A program made the position numbers and the translations under genes. Source: Gymnopilus junonius (taxonomy: Eukaryota; Basidiomycota; Agaricomycetes; Agaricales; Galerinaceae). Taken from it: a DNA stretch of 37,118 bases. The notes under the pieces are model-generated. The model saw nothing but the letters and a program-made list of their open reading frames with translations. It was not told the DNA's origin and searched no databases. The DNA is taken from positions 1-37,118 of the forward strand of contig JADNYJ010000315.1 in NCBI GenBank assembly GCA_015501075.1. Direction: 5' to 3'. Positions 1-10,195 of this stretch are shown here, piece by piece; the stretch's first letter is position 1, and the number at the start of each line of letters is the position of its first letter.

Positions 1-197
1 ATCGTTCAAAGCTGACGTGCTTCCACTCGGAAGGCTTCGGATTCTTGACAGTTGATTGGCATCATCTGTCTGTGGTAACTTCCGAGGCGTGTGAATGCTG
101 ACCTAAAACTTTGGGCGGACTGGGTACCCCATTACACCGAACCGATATAAATAGAGTCGATTTTCACTGGGGATGAGTTCCCGGACCGGCCCTAAAG

Positions 198-313
198 CTT
201 GCACAACGGAGGAGCGCTAGCGACGACCAAGGGGCCCAGCCCCCGCAAGCTTTTGGCCGAGCATAGCAGGAGGTTGAGCAAAGCGAGCCCACCGTCGCAG
301 AGCGACGGGCTAA
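198..313. repeat. GC-rich nested stem-loops upstream of the first gene
   Basis: An outer inverted repeat AAGCTTGC (198-205) / GCAAGCTT (246-253) encloses the palindrome GGGGCCCAGCCCC. Then comes a tight hairpin CCGTCGC-aga-GCGACGG (292-308), followed at once by g-CTAA (310-313). The block is much more GC-rich than its surroundings and encodes nothing visible. A short hairpin followed by CTRR is how Helitron 3' ends look, but the expected T after the end is absent (AAAAG follows). This could also be a structured remnant of another repeat. Positions 314-598 hold a pyrimidine-rich stretch (about 400-480), a likely promoter/5' UTR feature of the gene starting at 599. Nothing else was recognised in 1-598. 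Confidence 0.4.
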
Positions 314-598
314 AAAAGCTTGTTTATATATAGTTAATTTTTTTAGGATTGCTTAGTCAGCCTCATGATCCAAGATGGGCTCAGACAAGCAGGCCTCAGA
401 CAACCCTTTCTCCCTTTCCACCACATTGTTCTGTTTTCTTTTTTGTTTAAACCCTCTTTCTCTGCCGTAGTCCCTCCATCTTAAAGCCTAGCCAATCGCT
501 TTGACCCGCACGCCGCCCAATTGATTCAAGGTGCTTTTATCGATTTGCATTGCAGAGTTTTGAAGAGCTAAATGTAGAGTTTAGCGTATATATGGACT

Positions 599-3500
599 AT
601 GGCCAACCTCCCTTTTGACAGATTAGCAAACCGCCACTTTTCCAATGGCTTGAGCGGCTCTTCGGTGACAACATTTGAATTCAAGACAATTGGGAAAGAG
701 CCCGCGTTGCTTCAACGCATATCTGCTCCAAATCCTAGTATTCAAATGGAGGATGACAGGGATTACTCGCCCACCTCCTCTCAGGATCCAAATGAATTTA
801 TTCCAGCCAACGTACCTACTGAGACTTTAACCACCAGACACCCCTCTCTGCAAGATAGATTATCGATGTTCGGTTCTCCCAACTATGTTGATGTCAGCAT
901 GTCAGACTCGACTGAGGTCAATTTTAGTCGACGATCAGTTTCCATTGGCCTCCCCTCGTCGCACATCTTGAGTCCAGAGGAGGATGCGCACACTACGGCG
1001 TCGCAAGTGGCATCTACAAATATTGAAAAGCAGTCTACATCCCAGGTCCCCAATCATGAAGTTATCCTTCCCTCTCCAATCTCGCCTTCGTCATCGAATT
1101 CTCCCATATCTTTTCTCACTTCAGTCCCGTCTCACAAAGAGATTTCTTCGATTTTTGATCCTGACACCCCTATGCGACAACGTCCGCCAGACGTCAGATC
1201 AACTTTGTTATCTGCTGTCAACAAGGAATCCAGTCTCGAGTCACTTCAAGCTATTCATGACTGTCTCGTTTCATCTGTCACCGAGGCCGAGGTTGATACA
1301 CCTGGCATTGGCGATGCCATGCGTGCGGCTCAGGCTGCTAAGAACCAATGCGCTGAAGTGCTGTCTTCTGCACATCTTGCCAGTGAACTTGCTGAGCATG
1401 CACTAGAACTGTCCTACCTCTCCCCCCGTCTCACACACGTGACGTTCTGGCAATCACCAGACGTCTGCATATGGTAATCTCGGTATTTCTATACGTATAG
1501 TACTACTTAAATACATGTAGATTTGCATATAAAATAAATGGTGTTTTTGAAGATGAAACAAATGAAAGGCCGAGCACTAACAGTGGCCGTAAACTGAAGA
1601 AATAAAAATGAAATTATATACTTGTTTCCGGCATCCGTTTATTGCGACATGCTTGACACAGCATCTGGAATTCTAACACCAAACCCACCCTAACCTCCTA
1701 ACTCAACCAAGAATGCACTGCTGCGCAGGGAGACAAACATTCTTTTCCCCAACCATTAATCCTAACATAACGTAACTAATCTTTACAAAGAGAAAAATAT
1801 TTATCCAAAGCGTGGGAAAAATACAAAAATATAAAATAGCCCACATTGGAATCGAACCGAGCATCTCAATAATTAAATCGACGTAAAGTTACCATTCCGC
1901 CACACCGTCATTATTTTGTAAGCTCCACCAGACCTTATATCAGCCTTAGATCTGTAATATTTCCTTTTAAGGCATGTGAGACGGGGGGAGAGCTGGGCCA
2001 GCTGTGCACTAGTTTCTGCACAGCAGTCCACAGCTGCAGCATGGCATTGTTTCAGCGTCGCCGAATCTGTGCAGTCGTGGACAAATAAATCTGTGACCTT
2101 ATTAGAACGCATGAACTCTGCGCAAGGGCCTTTTTCAGCTACTATTCAAAATGTTGCGAAGGAGCTGCAACAGTGGCGAAATGATAGGCAAGCACATGAG
2201 GACAGTATCCAGCGGGAGTTGAAAGAGAAAGAAGAGTCACAACGCAAATGGATGGCTGCCCACCAGCGCTCTAGTAGTTCGAGCCGTCTCGCTACTTCTT
2301 CTGGTCCTTCCAGCGGAAGTAGTCAGCAGCAACCTATAGCCATGACAGCTGATGAATCACAATCCATACCTTTCCTCCGTAGCGTCGAACATGATTTCGA
2401 TGCTTCTACTCGTGAATGGAGTAAGGTCTTGGAACAACAGCGGGCCGAGCGAGCTGAACGTGAACGACAGCTTGACGAGGAACAGCGAGAGCTACGTGAG
2501 GCTGAAGAACAGCTGGAGCTGAAGAAAATAAAAGCGGCGGCAGAAGCTGAGGCTCGTACGGCCGAATGGGCTCGTGCAAAAGCTGGACGAATTGAAGCGG
2601 AGGAACGAAAAAGGCGTTGGAAAGAAAAAGAGGAAAGAGAAGCTGAATTGAAAGCACAGGAGTACAAGTGTATTCATGAGGAGGAAGTTAGGCAAAGGGT
2701 GATTGCTCAGAGAAAGGCTAGTGAAGAACACCCTCAGCGAACCTCAGAAGCACACCAAGCGGCGGTGTGCGTGATACACGAAACAAAAAACTTTTTACAT
2801 GCAAAGGCTGACGACGAACGAAATCAGGCTCTTCCGCAGCGTCCCAACCCATCGAATATTGAACGGTTGCGCGCACGAGTGGCAGCCGAGCGCGCGTCAG
2901 CAGAAGCCCAAATGGCCCAGAAACCCCAGGAAAATCTACCAGAAGATAACCAAGCAATCAAGAGTTCTTTACCGCGTAATCCTACAATTTCGACCTCATC
3001 TCAGGCTATTCTCCCGATGAACACCGCTCCTCGTGATTTCGGAAACGTTGTATCCAAGAAGACTATCTTGTCAGCGGTTTCCGGCACTGACAAAAAGCAA
3101 AGTGTACACATCTACAATAATGTTCCTGTGTCTCTTGTTCCAGGCGTACCTCTCACGGCATCGTCTAAGCCTGCGCCTGTACATGTTCCGACTCATATCA
3201 CAACCCTTCCGTCTTCGGTAGCTTCTAGTGCATCATCTACCAATGCGAGACGCGAGTTTCCGAGCAGCTTACCACCAAAGCCTACTAGGAACCCTTTACC
3301 AACAAGAACTGCTATACACAGAAGCTCAGTAAATCCCCGCGATGCCCATGCTAACAGTGGCGTTAAAACACCACTGCCTGCGCGGTCAACCAAGGAGACG
3401 CCCAACATGGACGGTTCCCCCATCCCAGGGTTTTCCCATTACCCCATGAAGTCCGCGTCGCAGTCAAATGTTGCTCCTGCGGATATTTCTGTTAATGCTA

Positions 3501-5016
3501 TGGGATCGGACTTGGGCAATGTCATGTTAGTCCGTCGTCCGCATGTTAATCCAGTTTCTCCAGACGCTCAGAAGGCGAATCTTCGGGCCTCATGATCGCC
3601 AGCGGCGCTCCTAACCACCAGGTAAAGCAAGAAGGACATGAAGAAAAATCCGCTTTGAGGTTGGAAAGGAGATCGGGAACGGCTATCTCACAGGGTGCAA
3701 ATCTTAAGGCCACCCATGACATACCTCCCAAAGCACTCAAAAACGAACCTCAATATGATATTCCCCTACTTTCCTTGCCCTCTCCACCAGCTTCTCGTCC
3801 GACTCCACCTCCACTGACTGCAATAGCGGCTCCGCCTGCTTTTAGCGCGACCTTATCCGGACAGCACTTACCTGAGGTGCAAACCCCTGTTCTTAGTCCG
3901 CCTTCGGGGCCAACTGCAGTGGCAGCAAGGCATATTAACGCTCGCACGTCTGCCGCCACAGCCACATCTCAGCAAGCCAGTGCACCCGTCGTCGGCCCTC
4001 CCACTCACGTTCAAACGACTGTTCAAGCATTGGCTCCGATATCTCTCCCAGCTCGTCCTCTAACGGCAAACCCCCCACTAGGTCCGTCACTCAGTGCCCC
4101 AGAGATTGCTAGTCGTACTCCGGCTGCAAACGCTTTTGACGACAGTTCCAGAATGGGGCCTGATGCCTCTATCAGTGTTGGTTGGTCCCAGCTCAATTTA
4201 ATGGAGGAAGAGCTGCCGCCTTCAAGGTCACGTTCTCGTGCAGCGCCACCTCTGATGATTGATCACTACTCTCCTTCCCCACCACCGTACTCATCTAATA
4301 ATCTCGGCAACCGCAGCTCACTGTCGCGAAAGCACCTTCGTAAGTCCCGCAGGATGGATCATTATTCTCCGGATCGCTCAGGGTTTTCTCCGCCGTCTTC
4401 ACGATCTCGCTCAGTCAGCGGTAATAACTCTCGAGCTGTCTCTCCCAATCAACGATATGGACCCGTGCATTACGCTAGACCCCGTTCTGCAGATCATATT
4501 GCTAATCGCCCTCCTAGTCCCGTCACCGGACAAAAGCGAGGGCGCGATGAACAAGACGTTGCCGGTCCATCAATTACGCGATTGCGTTATGAAGAGCCAC
4601 CCCTGCCGATTCGTCCTAGGGAACCCAACGGTGGCCTCCCTTACTCGTCCACAGGGGTGCATCAGGAAGAATGGAGTAACACGGCAGCCTATGCTCGTTC
4701 TCCATCGCCGGACCCATTTTCTCTACCCCCGGCACCTCTTGCAGCGAGGATTGCAGGAGAACCAGATCCTCAGAGTGCAGCTAGACCACGACGTTACGAT
4801 CCGCCACCTCGTCGGCAACCGAATTACCATCCACCAATGCGTGGCTCAGCACCTTCTCCCACGCGGTATCGAGGTGCACATAACGATAGCCGCCCGCCCC
4901 TTCTCGAGCGTTTCACAGATTCTCGTGCACCAAGGTCTAATCAAAGACATGGTCCCCCACTTCCTCTGGAGGACCGCATCGCCGGCAAAAATTCATTGTT
5001 CGATCGTCTCCAATGA
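599..5016 (+). CDS. Large low-complexity coiled-coil protein, interrupted; function unknown
   Basis: Not recognised as a named family. Three open stretches look like one gene. Part 1, 599-about 1435, is Ser/Thr/Pro-rich and ends in an Ala-rich helical segment. Part 2, about 1991-3525, continues the Ala-rich helix, has a long charged coiled coil (about 2150-2750, repeated ER/EE/KE and RAERERQLDEEQRELREAEE-like heptads) and a Ser/Pro-rich tail. Part 3, 3603-5016, is Pro/Arg/Ser-rich with SRSRS-type stretches and ends in repeated LEDRI/LFDRL-like motifs. The join at 1435/1991 spans an inverted-repeat insertion. Part 2 has no ATG before 2111, which supports one original gene. Parts 2 and 3 are in different frames; a GTTAGT...CAG intron at 3526-3602 (77 nt) restores phase, otherwise a frameshift is present. 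A scaffold or RNA-associated role is only a guess from composition. Confidence 0.55.
1418..1992. mobile_element. 575-bp insertion with perfect 18-bp terminal inverted repeats
   Basis: CTCTCCCCCCGTCTCACA at 1418-1435 is matched exactly by its reverse complement at 1975-1992. The interior is AT-rich, non-coding and holds a degenerate tRNA-like unit on the minus strand. The insertion falls inside a stretch where the Ala-rich helix encoded on the left appears to resume on the right, so it either splits the gene or is spliced out. GT donors at 1411, 1439 or 1474 and AG acceptors ending at 1990 or 1992 exist, and some combinations keep frame. No clear target-site duplication was seen. A MITE or introner-like element is my reading. 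An AATAAA at about 1531 would alternatively allow transcription to end here. Confidence 0.5.
1838..1911 (-). other. tRNA-like unit with Pol III A and B boxes (SINE-head-like)
   Basis: On the minus strand TGGCGGAATGG (1902-1892) fits the A-box pattern TRGYNNARNNG, and GGTTCGATTCC (1858-1848) is a perfect B box, about 33 nt apart as in a tRNA. The anticodon, acceptor and T stems do not pair well, so this is not a functional tRNA. It is better read as a tRNA-derived SINE head or a tRNA pseudogene. T-rich runs (T5 twice) lie just downstream on the same strand (about 1836-1800) and could act as Pol III terminators. Confidence 0.45.
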
Positions 5017-5297
5017 CCTTCAAGAAGAAAAGTTATAGCAAGGTAAGTTCCGATTCGTATGTTTCCTTCGATAATCAGTCATTTTACTCTCGTGGTTGAC
5101 CCTGCCACAGTTCTTCATCTTAAATCAACTCAGCGATTGGCTGATTAATGAATGCTACTTGATGACCTCGCACCACGATTTTTTAATTGTAACATATTTT
5201 GTGCCTCCGAATGAAAGCGATTCCTTTCTTGAGTCCATGCTTCGTCGTGATAGTTGGTATTATGAAGCCCCGTTAGTAATGTACAAAATCCAAAATC

Positions 5298-6616
5298 CTA
5301 ATTACCCCCGCAGATTGAAAGCTCTCGCATCTCCTGAAGTATCCCTTCCACCTAGATAGGTGTATAAGACAAGTTAACCATCTTCAAAAATTAAATTTCT
5401 TCACCTGTGCGTCAAGCTGTCCAGCGGCATAATCATCGCGTACGTTGTCAGCAAAGTAACTTAGTCGGAAACAAAGGAATTAAGGACAACCCGCTTAGGA
5501 GAAGTTGCACACGCACCGTTGAACGCCGCTAAGTTTTTCATAACCTTCCTCTGCAAATTTAGCTTGCATCCTAATCATAGCCTCAAAGCTGGGATCGAAG
5601 TACGGGACTCGAAGATCAAGGAGTTGAGGTAATTCTGCTATGAGTTGATCATTGAGCAAGTCGAACATCTCTTTACTTTCATCATTTTCTTGTTGAGCCT
5701 ATAATTGAGTCAGCATCAAAGTAGGGAAGGCGATGCATGCGTAGGTGCACAAACCCTAGGCAATTTAGTGGGATCTTCGCTTGGTTTGTCGATGAGCTTC
5801 CTTAGTCTACTTCGTGCCGAGTCGTAGTCAAGAAGCTAGGTGGATGACCTGCTCAGAATTATGCGCTCTAATCGACAATCAACAACTTTGATTACCTTCT
5901 TATCTCTCTTAGTTATATGCTCATTAACGACTGGGAAATAGGCATTCATTTTGCCCAACGGCTCGGAAATTGTAGTGCGGAAAGGTAGGTCCTACATTAT
6001 AAGCGAATTAAACACGGAAAAAGAATAACGGAGCAACGGCTAACACGCACAAGTTCTCGAGTAAATGTGGCGTCCAAATCATCGACAGATCGTTTGTATG
6101 CGTGGCCCGCCATAGCTCCCTCGGATGACCGATCGGCTGCACCGTAGAACGTTTCCAATGTTTCAGCTATGCGACTCTGAGCAGCAGTCATGGCTGTAAG
6201 ACGTTGATCTTGTGAGAATGGTGGCGAGAAGTAAGAGCATTTCGCCTGCCTTTCATCGCATCCCAATAAGCCTTGCTATCTTTCTGCAACGCTTGGCATT
6301 CCTTCTCAAATCTGTGATGGGTTATGCGGAAATCAGAGACTAAGGTGTCAGGATACAAAATTGCAACGCACATGCGGTACTTTGCTTCCTCATCGGCGAA
6401 CTCTCTGTCGACGGTCCTTTCAATTTGACCAGTCTTTTGCAGGAGCTACAAAGTATAGGATGAGATATGAATTTCAAGGAGATAATTAAACCATCAGGGG
6501 CTTTGTCAATTAGCTTACGGTAGTTCCTGCTCTGTTAACAGATTTCTTGAAGCTGTGGATTGTCAGAATGACGGTTAACTTGAAGGTTAGATACAGACAT
6601 ACCCTGCCCAACTCAT
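5298..6616 (-). CDS. RVS161 (hob3): BAR-domain protein, Rvs161/Hob3 family
   Basis: Ten exons (minus): 6616-6603, 6552-6519, 6445-6372, 6311-6250, 6193-6051, 5991-5896, 5835-5755, 5698-5517, 5459-5405, 5351-5298. They sum to 795 nt, a 264-residue protein, close to the 265 of yeast Rvs161. Residues show the family throughout: MSWAGFKKSVNRAG at the start, ECQALQKDSKAYWDAM, AAQSRIAETLETFYG, PLGKMNAYFPVVNEHI, LPQLLDLRVPYFDPSFEAM, and a terminal QEMRELSICGGN. The product is an all-helical N-BAR protein that binds curved membrane and works with Rvs167 in endocytic scission, actin polarity and cell fusion. All phases close. The fourth intron (6249-6194) starts with GC instead of GT. The gene is convergent with the preceding low-complexity gene and head-to-head with ISA2. 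Confidence 0.95.
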
Positions 6617-6785
6617 GACGGTGAAACAGAGGTCACAGATGGGTCGAAGGGTCGCTAACGCCCCGGTTGCTTAGTCATCAGCATGATGATCTTAAATCTA
6701 ATCTAATCTCGGCAACTCTGTTCTCGGTCATCCAACTCGCAATAGCCCGGTTCTTAGCGGACTTCCACTTACCATCTCTACCACC
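6617..6785. promoter_or_regulatory. Shared promoter region of RVS161 and ISA2
   Basis: Only 169 bp separate the two divergent start codons, so both core promoters must lie here. No clear TATA box or known operator was recognised. Confidence 0.5.
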
Positions 6786-7498
6786 ATGTTGCGGGCAACA
6801 AAGGCTCTCATGAGCATCTCCAGGCTTTCTCTGGCAAATAATGCACCCACACCATTGACTTGTAGGCACTTAATGCCTCAAATGCTTGCACCTACAACAT
6901 GCCGAAGCCTGTCAACTTCAGTTCCCAAACGAGCAGCACTGGCGTCTTCATTGCCAGCAAAGCCCACTGTTCTTCTCTTTACACCTTCACAAAAAGATCT
7001 GGAAGAGGAAGAACTAGATGTTGATTTAATACCACCAGAACAAGTCAAGCTTGAAATTACCGATCGTGCTGCCGAGGTGAGGAACTATGCGCTATTTTGT
7101 GCACCATTCCTTGCCTGACCATTACGAACAGCAATTGATGAAAATTGCCCAACGGGAAAATAACGAGCACGCCGCTCTCAGGGTTGCTGTGGAGTCAGGC
7201 GGATGCCATGGTTATCAATATAAAATGGAATTGGCGACTAGTCCGTCACCAGATGACTAGTGAGTTTTGTGACCCATGATTCCGACACATTTCTAATATA
7301 ATGCATTTCAGCCAATTCAGTCATCCGAGCATAAAGCCTTCCAACATCCTGGTAGACGCTGTATCTCTATCCCTGCTAAATGGCTCAACAATCGACTTCG
7401 CCACTGAATTAATTGGCAGCAGCTTCCGCGTGGCTCACAACCCTCAAGCTAAAGGAAGCGGTTGTGGCTGCGGAGTCAGCTGGGAGTTAAAAGAGTAG
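6786..7498 (+). CDS. ISA2: Mitochondrial iron-sulfur cluster assembly protein Isa2
   Basis: Three exons, 6786-7076, 7132-7259 and 7312-7498, give 606 nt and 201 residues. The N-terminal ~55 residues are rich in Arg/Ser/Leu and lack acidic residues, as expected of a mitochondrial presequence. The A-type scaffold domain follows, with the three invariant cysteines in VESGGCHGYQY and in the C-terminal GSGCGCGVSWEL. The family acts with Isa1 and Iba57 in maturing [4Fe-4S] proteins (aconitase, lipoate and biotin synthases) in the matrix. The start at 6786 is the first ATG and supplies the presequence. Introns are 55 and 52 nt with GTGAGG and GTGAGT donors. Confidence 0.93.
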
Positions 7499-7748
7499 CT
7501 TTTATGTTGAATGACAGGGAACTCATTAAAGGTTCGATGTATATTACTAATCTGTATCGATATTGTCACCCAGTTCTATTATAGACATTTATCAATGCCC
7601 GGAAGGAAGAATCTGGGCTTTCAAAACACGATCTTGCAGTCTATTGTCGGCTAATTTCCTTTAATTAATTCTGTGCCTGTGCTTGCTTCAACAAAATGCA
7701 AGAATTTTAAATTACGGAAACGAGGTCATTATGGAAGCGAGATCGTCA

Positions 7749-8012
7749 TTAATGCCCAATTATATTCTCCACGATCTTTTCAGCTTCTGTTCTCTCTCCA
7801 AATTGGTCCTCACCGAATTCTTGATGAGGCCGCACAGCTTCTGAAGTCGATCTTAACAGGGTTTTGTCTCTGCATTCTTGCTCTGTTGATCCTTTGTTTT
7901 ACATAGATTAAATGGCAAGGCTCACCCTGATCAGAGCAATTGCAACACTTGGCGCCATATTCGCGAGATGCTGTTTCCGAAGAGGAGACAAGAAGTTTGC
8001 GCCTGGGGCGCT
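7749..8012 (-). CDS. Small unrecognised gene, C-terminal exons only
   Basis: Two exons can be joined in phase on the minus strand: 8012-7926 and 7840-7749 (stop 7751-7749). The first follows a good branch/acceptor (CTGAC...CTAG) and ends at a GTGAGC donor. The product reads as a hydrophilic tail with a clustered CCNCSDQ motif, then an acidic, Glu-rich end (EFGEDQFGERTEAEKIVENI). An upstream exon may lie at about 8445-8249, a 60-codon open stretch rich in Ser/Lys, but I could not connect it. No family recognised. A second reading of the first exon (starting MAPSVAIALIR) is possible, so the frame is not certain. The rest of 7499-8608 shows nothing else. Confidence 0.35.
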
Positions 8013-8608
8013 CTAGGAGGGGGTGTCAGTATACAAGCTTTTACTTGAATCGCCTTCATTGGTCCAGATCGTCGGTAGGCAAAAGTGGTGTGTAGAGGGA
8101 ATATCCATGTAAGAGATTTTTTGGGGGATGGATTGCCTTGTCATTCACAGCTAAAATATATACAGAGTCGAGGTTATTACAGCCTGATAACAGGCTTCGT
8201 AAACGCAGGACAATGTGGAAGTGCTATGAATTTTAATTCGTAGTCAAGTTGTTGCCAAAGACCGCTCTCGAATCTTCCCATAGTTCCTGCACGTTTTTGG
8301 ACGACACTGCGCACGATTCAGACCTCTTGGACCCTTTCGACCCATTGCGTACCGGAGGAGAAACATCAGCAGAACAAAGGAGCGACTGCCGGATGCCCTC
8401 AATGCTTATGCAATGGCTCCTCTACATGAATGATTGCCTGACATGTTTTTTGTAGTAGTAAGGTAAGGCACCATTCGCAGCATATTCTCTGGATGACTTA
8501 TCATCTTCTTTTGTTATCCTGGACTTGCCAACTCCAACACTGCAGTTAAGCAGCAGATCTAGACCACACCAAGAGCTACATGGAAATAATTAGACCACCA
8601 TTTATAAG

Positions 8609-8682
8609 GGGTCGATGGTGTAGTTGGTTATCGCATCTGTCTATCACACAGAAGATCGTCAGTTCGAGCCTGGGTCAGCTCA
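8609..8682 (+). tRNA. tRNA-Asp-like gene with ATC anticodon (possible pseudogene)
   Basis: A 74-nt cloverleaf can be drawn. The acceptor is GGGTCGA (8609-8615) against TCAGCTC (8675-8681), with one C-A mismatch. The D arm is GTGTAGTTGGTTATC-like. The anticodon stem TCTGT/ACAGA is perfect around loop CTATCAC (8641-8647). T stem GTCAG/CTGGG has one G-G mismatch, and the loop is TTCGAGC. Anticodon ATC (8643-8645) would read the Asp codon GAT. Eukaryotic tRNA-Asp normally carries GTC, so this is either a variant or a decaying copy. Internal A box (TGGTGTAGTTGG) and B box (GTTCGAGCC) are intact and a T6 stretch follows. Confidence 0.65.
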
Positions 8683-8683
8683 A

Positions 8684-8689
8684 TTTTTT
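8684..8689 (+). terminator. Pol III terminator of the tRNA-like gene
   Basis: TTTTTT starts two bases after the last tRNA-like position, on the coding strand, as expected for RNA polymerase III termination. Positions 8690-8926 show nothing recognisable. Confidence 0.7.
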
Positions 8690-8926
8690 GTCTGCAAGCT
8701 ATTAATATTGCTAAATACTGAATTCTGTACACGTACTTAAAGGCATGTGTTTATCTGCTCTCGATTAGTATTGAAAGTGCTTCCTCCTGGAGTAGTGCTC
8801 GCCACCAGAGTTGTTCAGCTCATTTTGTAGACGGTTTCAAACTACATTTTTTGCGGGTCATTCTGTGCCAACCTGCCCTTACAGTAAATATATTTTGGTC
8901 TGTATAGCTTTCACGGAGAAGAATGG

Positions 8927-9961
8927 CTAGCTTTTAACATAGAGATCTACAGCTCTGCTAAACCCTAGGAAGAATATCATGCTCATTGTCCAGCTGCTAT
9001 TCTTACGTATCATGAAAGGAACATACCTCCTTCACCAATGGTTCCAAACGGTCGTCTGGACGAGAAGCCAATATCCTTTAAAATCGATTCAAAATCTGTT
9101 GGCCGTATCACCAAGTTTCGTCCATTCTCCTTTAATGTCTGTATGCAAGAGTCAGTATGATAGCATGGCCGGCAGAAAATATAGCAAACATGGTTCAATC
9201 TTTTCGCCTTTGCATACGACTCCCATTGTTGTGGTTCGAGCACAAAAGTTCCAGCCGGTTTCAAAACTTCATAAACGCGTCGGAAAAAGCGCTTAAGGCC
9301 ATCGTCGCCTTCGTTGAGATGAATCCATTTTGATATCGAGAGTCTACGCATCCCCTCAGCTCATACATAGTTAGCTGGTGATTAAAGGCTTACGCGACAA
9401 CAATTTCATAACCTTCTGAGTCTTCTGGTATCCCCGTTTCCACCCAGTCTGCCGTCCGAAAGGCAATATTATGGGGGAAAACATCTTTCCCTCTATTGGA
9501 GGAGGGGGCGATTGGAAGAGAACCGTATTCGTGTTCACAGGAAGCTGGGAAGTAATGACGTGCTGGTTCATACTCATCTATATGCTGCAATTTTCTCTTC
9601 TTTCGTTGGGGTGAGCCATTGCTATCTTCGCTTGTGGATAGATTGGGCTTGGTGGGGGCCTGCATCGACCATACTGTTCTCCGCCGCCGCCATGCTCCCT
9701 CAATCAAATTTTCGTCGATATCCACGCCAATTACGCTGCATGCACCATATGACTGAGCTGGTCCAAGGCTATAAGTATACCACACGGCATTAACAGTCTA
9801 GACGAACACTCACCTATTTCGCACGTCACCCAACCTTCATTACAACCAATGTCTAATACTCGACGTCCTTTAAAAATGCTGGAAGGAAGGACACCAAGAC
9901 GCTCGTCTTTGAAAAAGGGACGTTTGGTATAATATCTTAATGCATAGCCCAAGCAGAGCCG
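8927..9961 (-). CDS. Bin3-type RNA methyltransferase (MePCE family), N-terminus unresolved
   Basis: Exons on the minus strand: 9961-9814, 9757-9394, 9343-9190, 9138-9027, 8964-8927 (about 271 residues). SAM-binding motif I is VLDIGCNEGWVTCEI. VIGVDIDENLI and WRRRRTVWS follow, then a lysine-rich insert (QRKKRKLQ), HYFPASCEHEYG, the Bin3 signature SISKWIHLNEGDDGL, FFRRVYEVL, GTFVLEPQQWESY and a terminal GGFSRAVDLYVKS. Family members methylate the 5' gamma-phosphate of 7SK or U6 snRNA. S. pombe Bmc1 is a likely relative. The first exon shown follows an acceptor at 9963-9962. The start codon must lie further upstream, perhaps in 9970-10190, but I could not fix it. The intron 9189-9139 is 51 nt and open in frame. 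Confidence 0.85.
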
Positions 9962-10195
9962 CTTCAGTCAGGTTTCAAGGTAGAGAATCTGACGACCAAC
10001 CCATGGTAATTTCCGTGAGTTGGGATACTGGACATACTCTAATCTTGGAATTGTTCAAAACCACGCAGACATCGCATAGAACATGGACTGAGGGGATCCA
10101 GAGGAGCCCAAAGATTAGACTGTGTGCGGACGTGCAGATCGCGCCGCGTACGCGTACCCCATCTGTAACAAGTTTTCTCACCGTCAGGGTCCTAC
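9962..10195. promoter_or_regulatory. Divergent region between BIN3-type gene and CLC gene
   Basis: The region lies between the 5' part of the minus-strand methyltransferase and the CLC start. It probably holds both promoters plus a short missing 5' exon of the methyltransferase. No firm motif was seen. Confidence 0.35.

Noticed and set aside
5096..5359. Plus-strand open frame of 87 codons after a good GTAAGT...CACAG intron (5043-5110), linkable to an ATG at 5013
   Set aside because: Its right part is antisense to the final coding exon of RVS161 (5351-5298), it has no ATG in the main exon and no motif. The intron may belong to the 3' UTR of the first gene.
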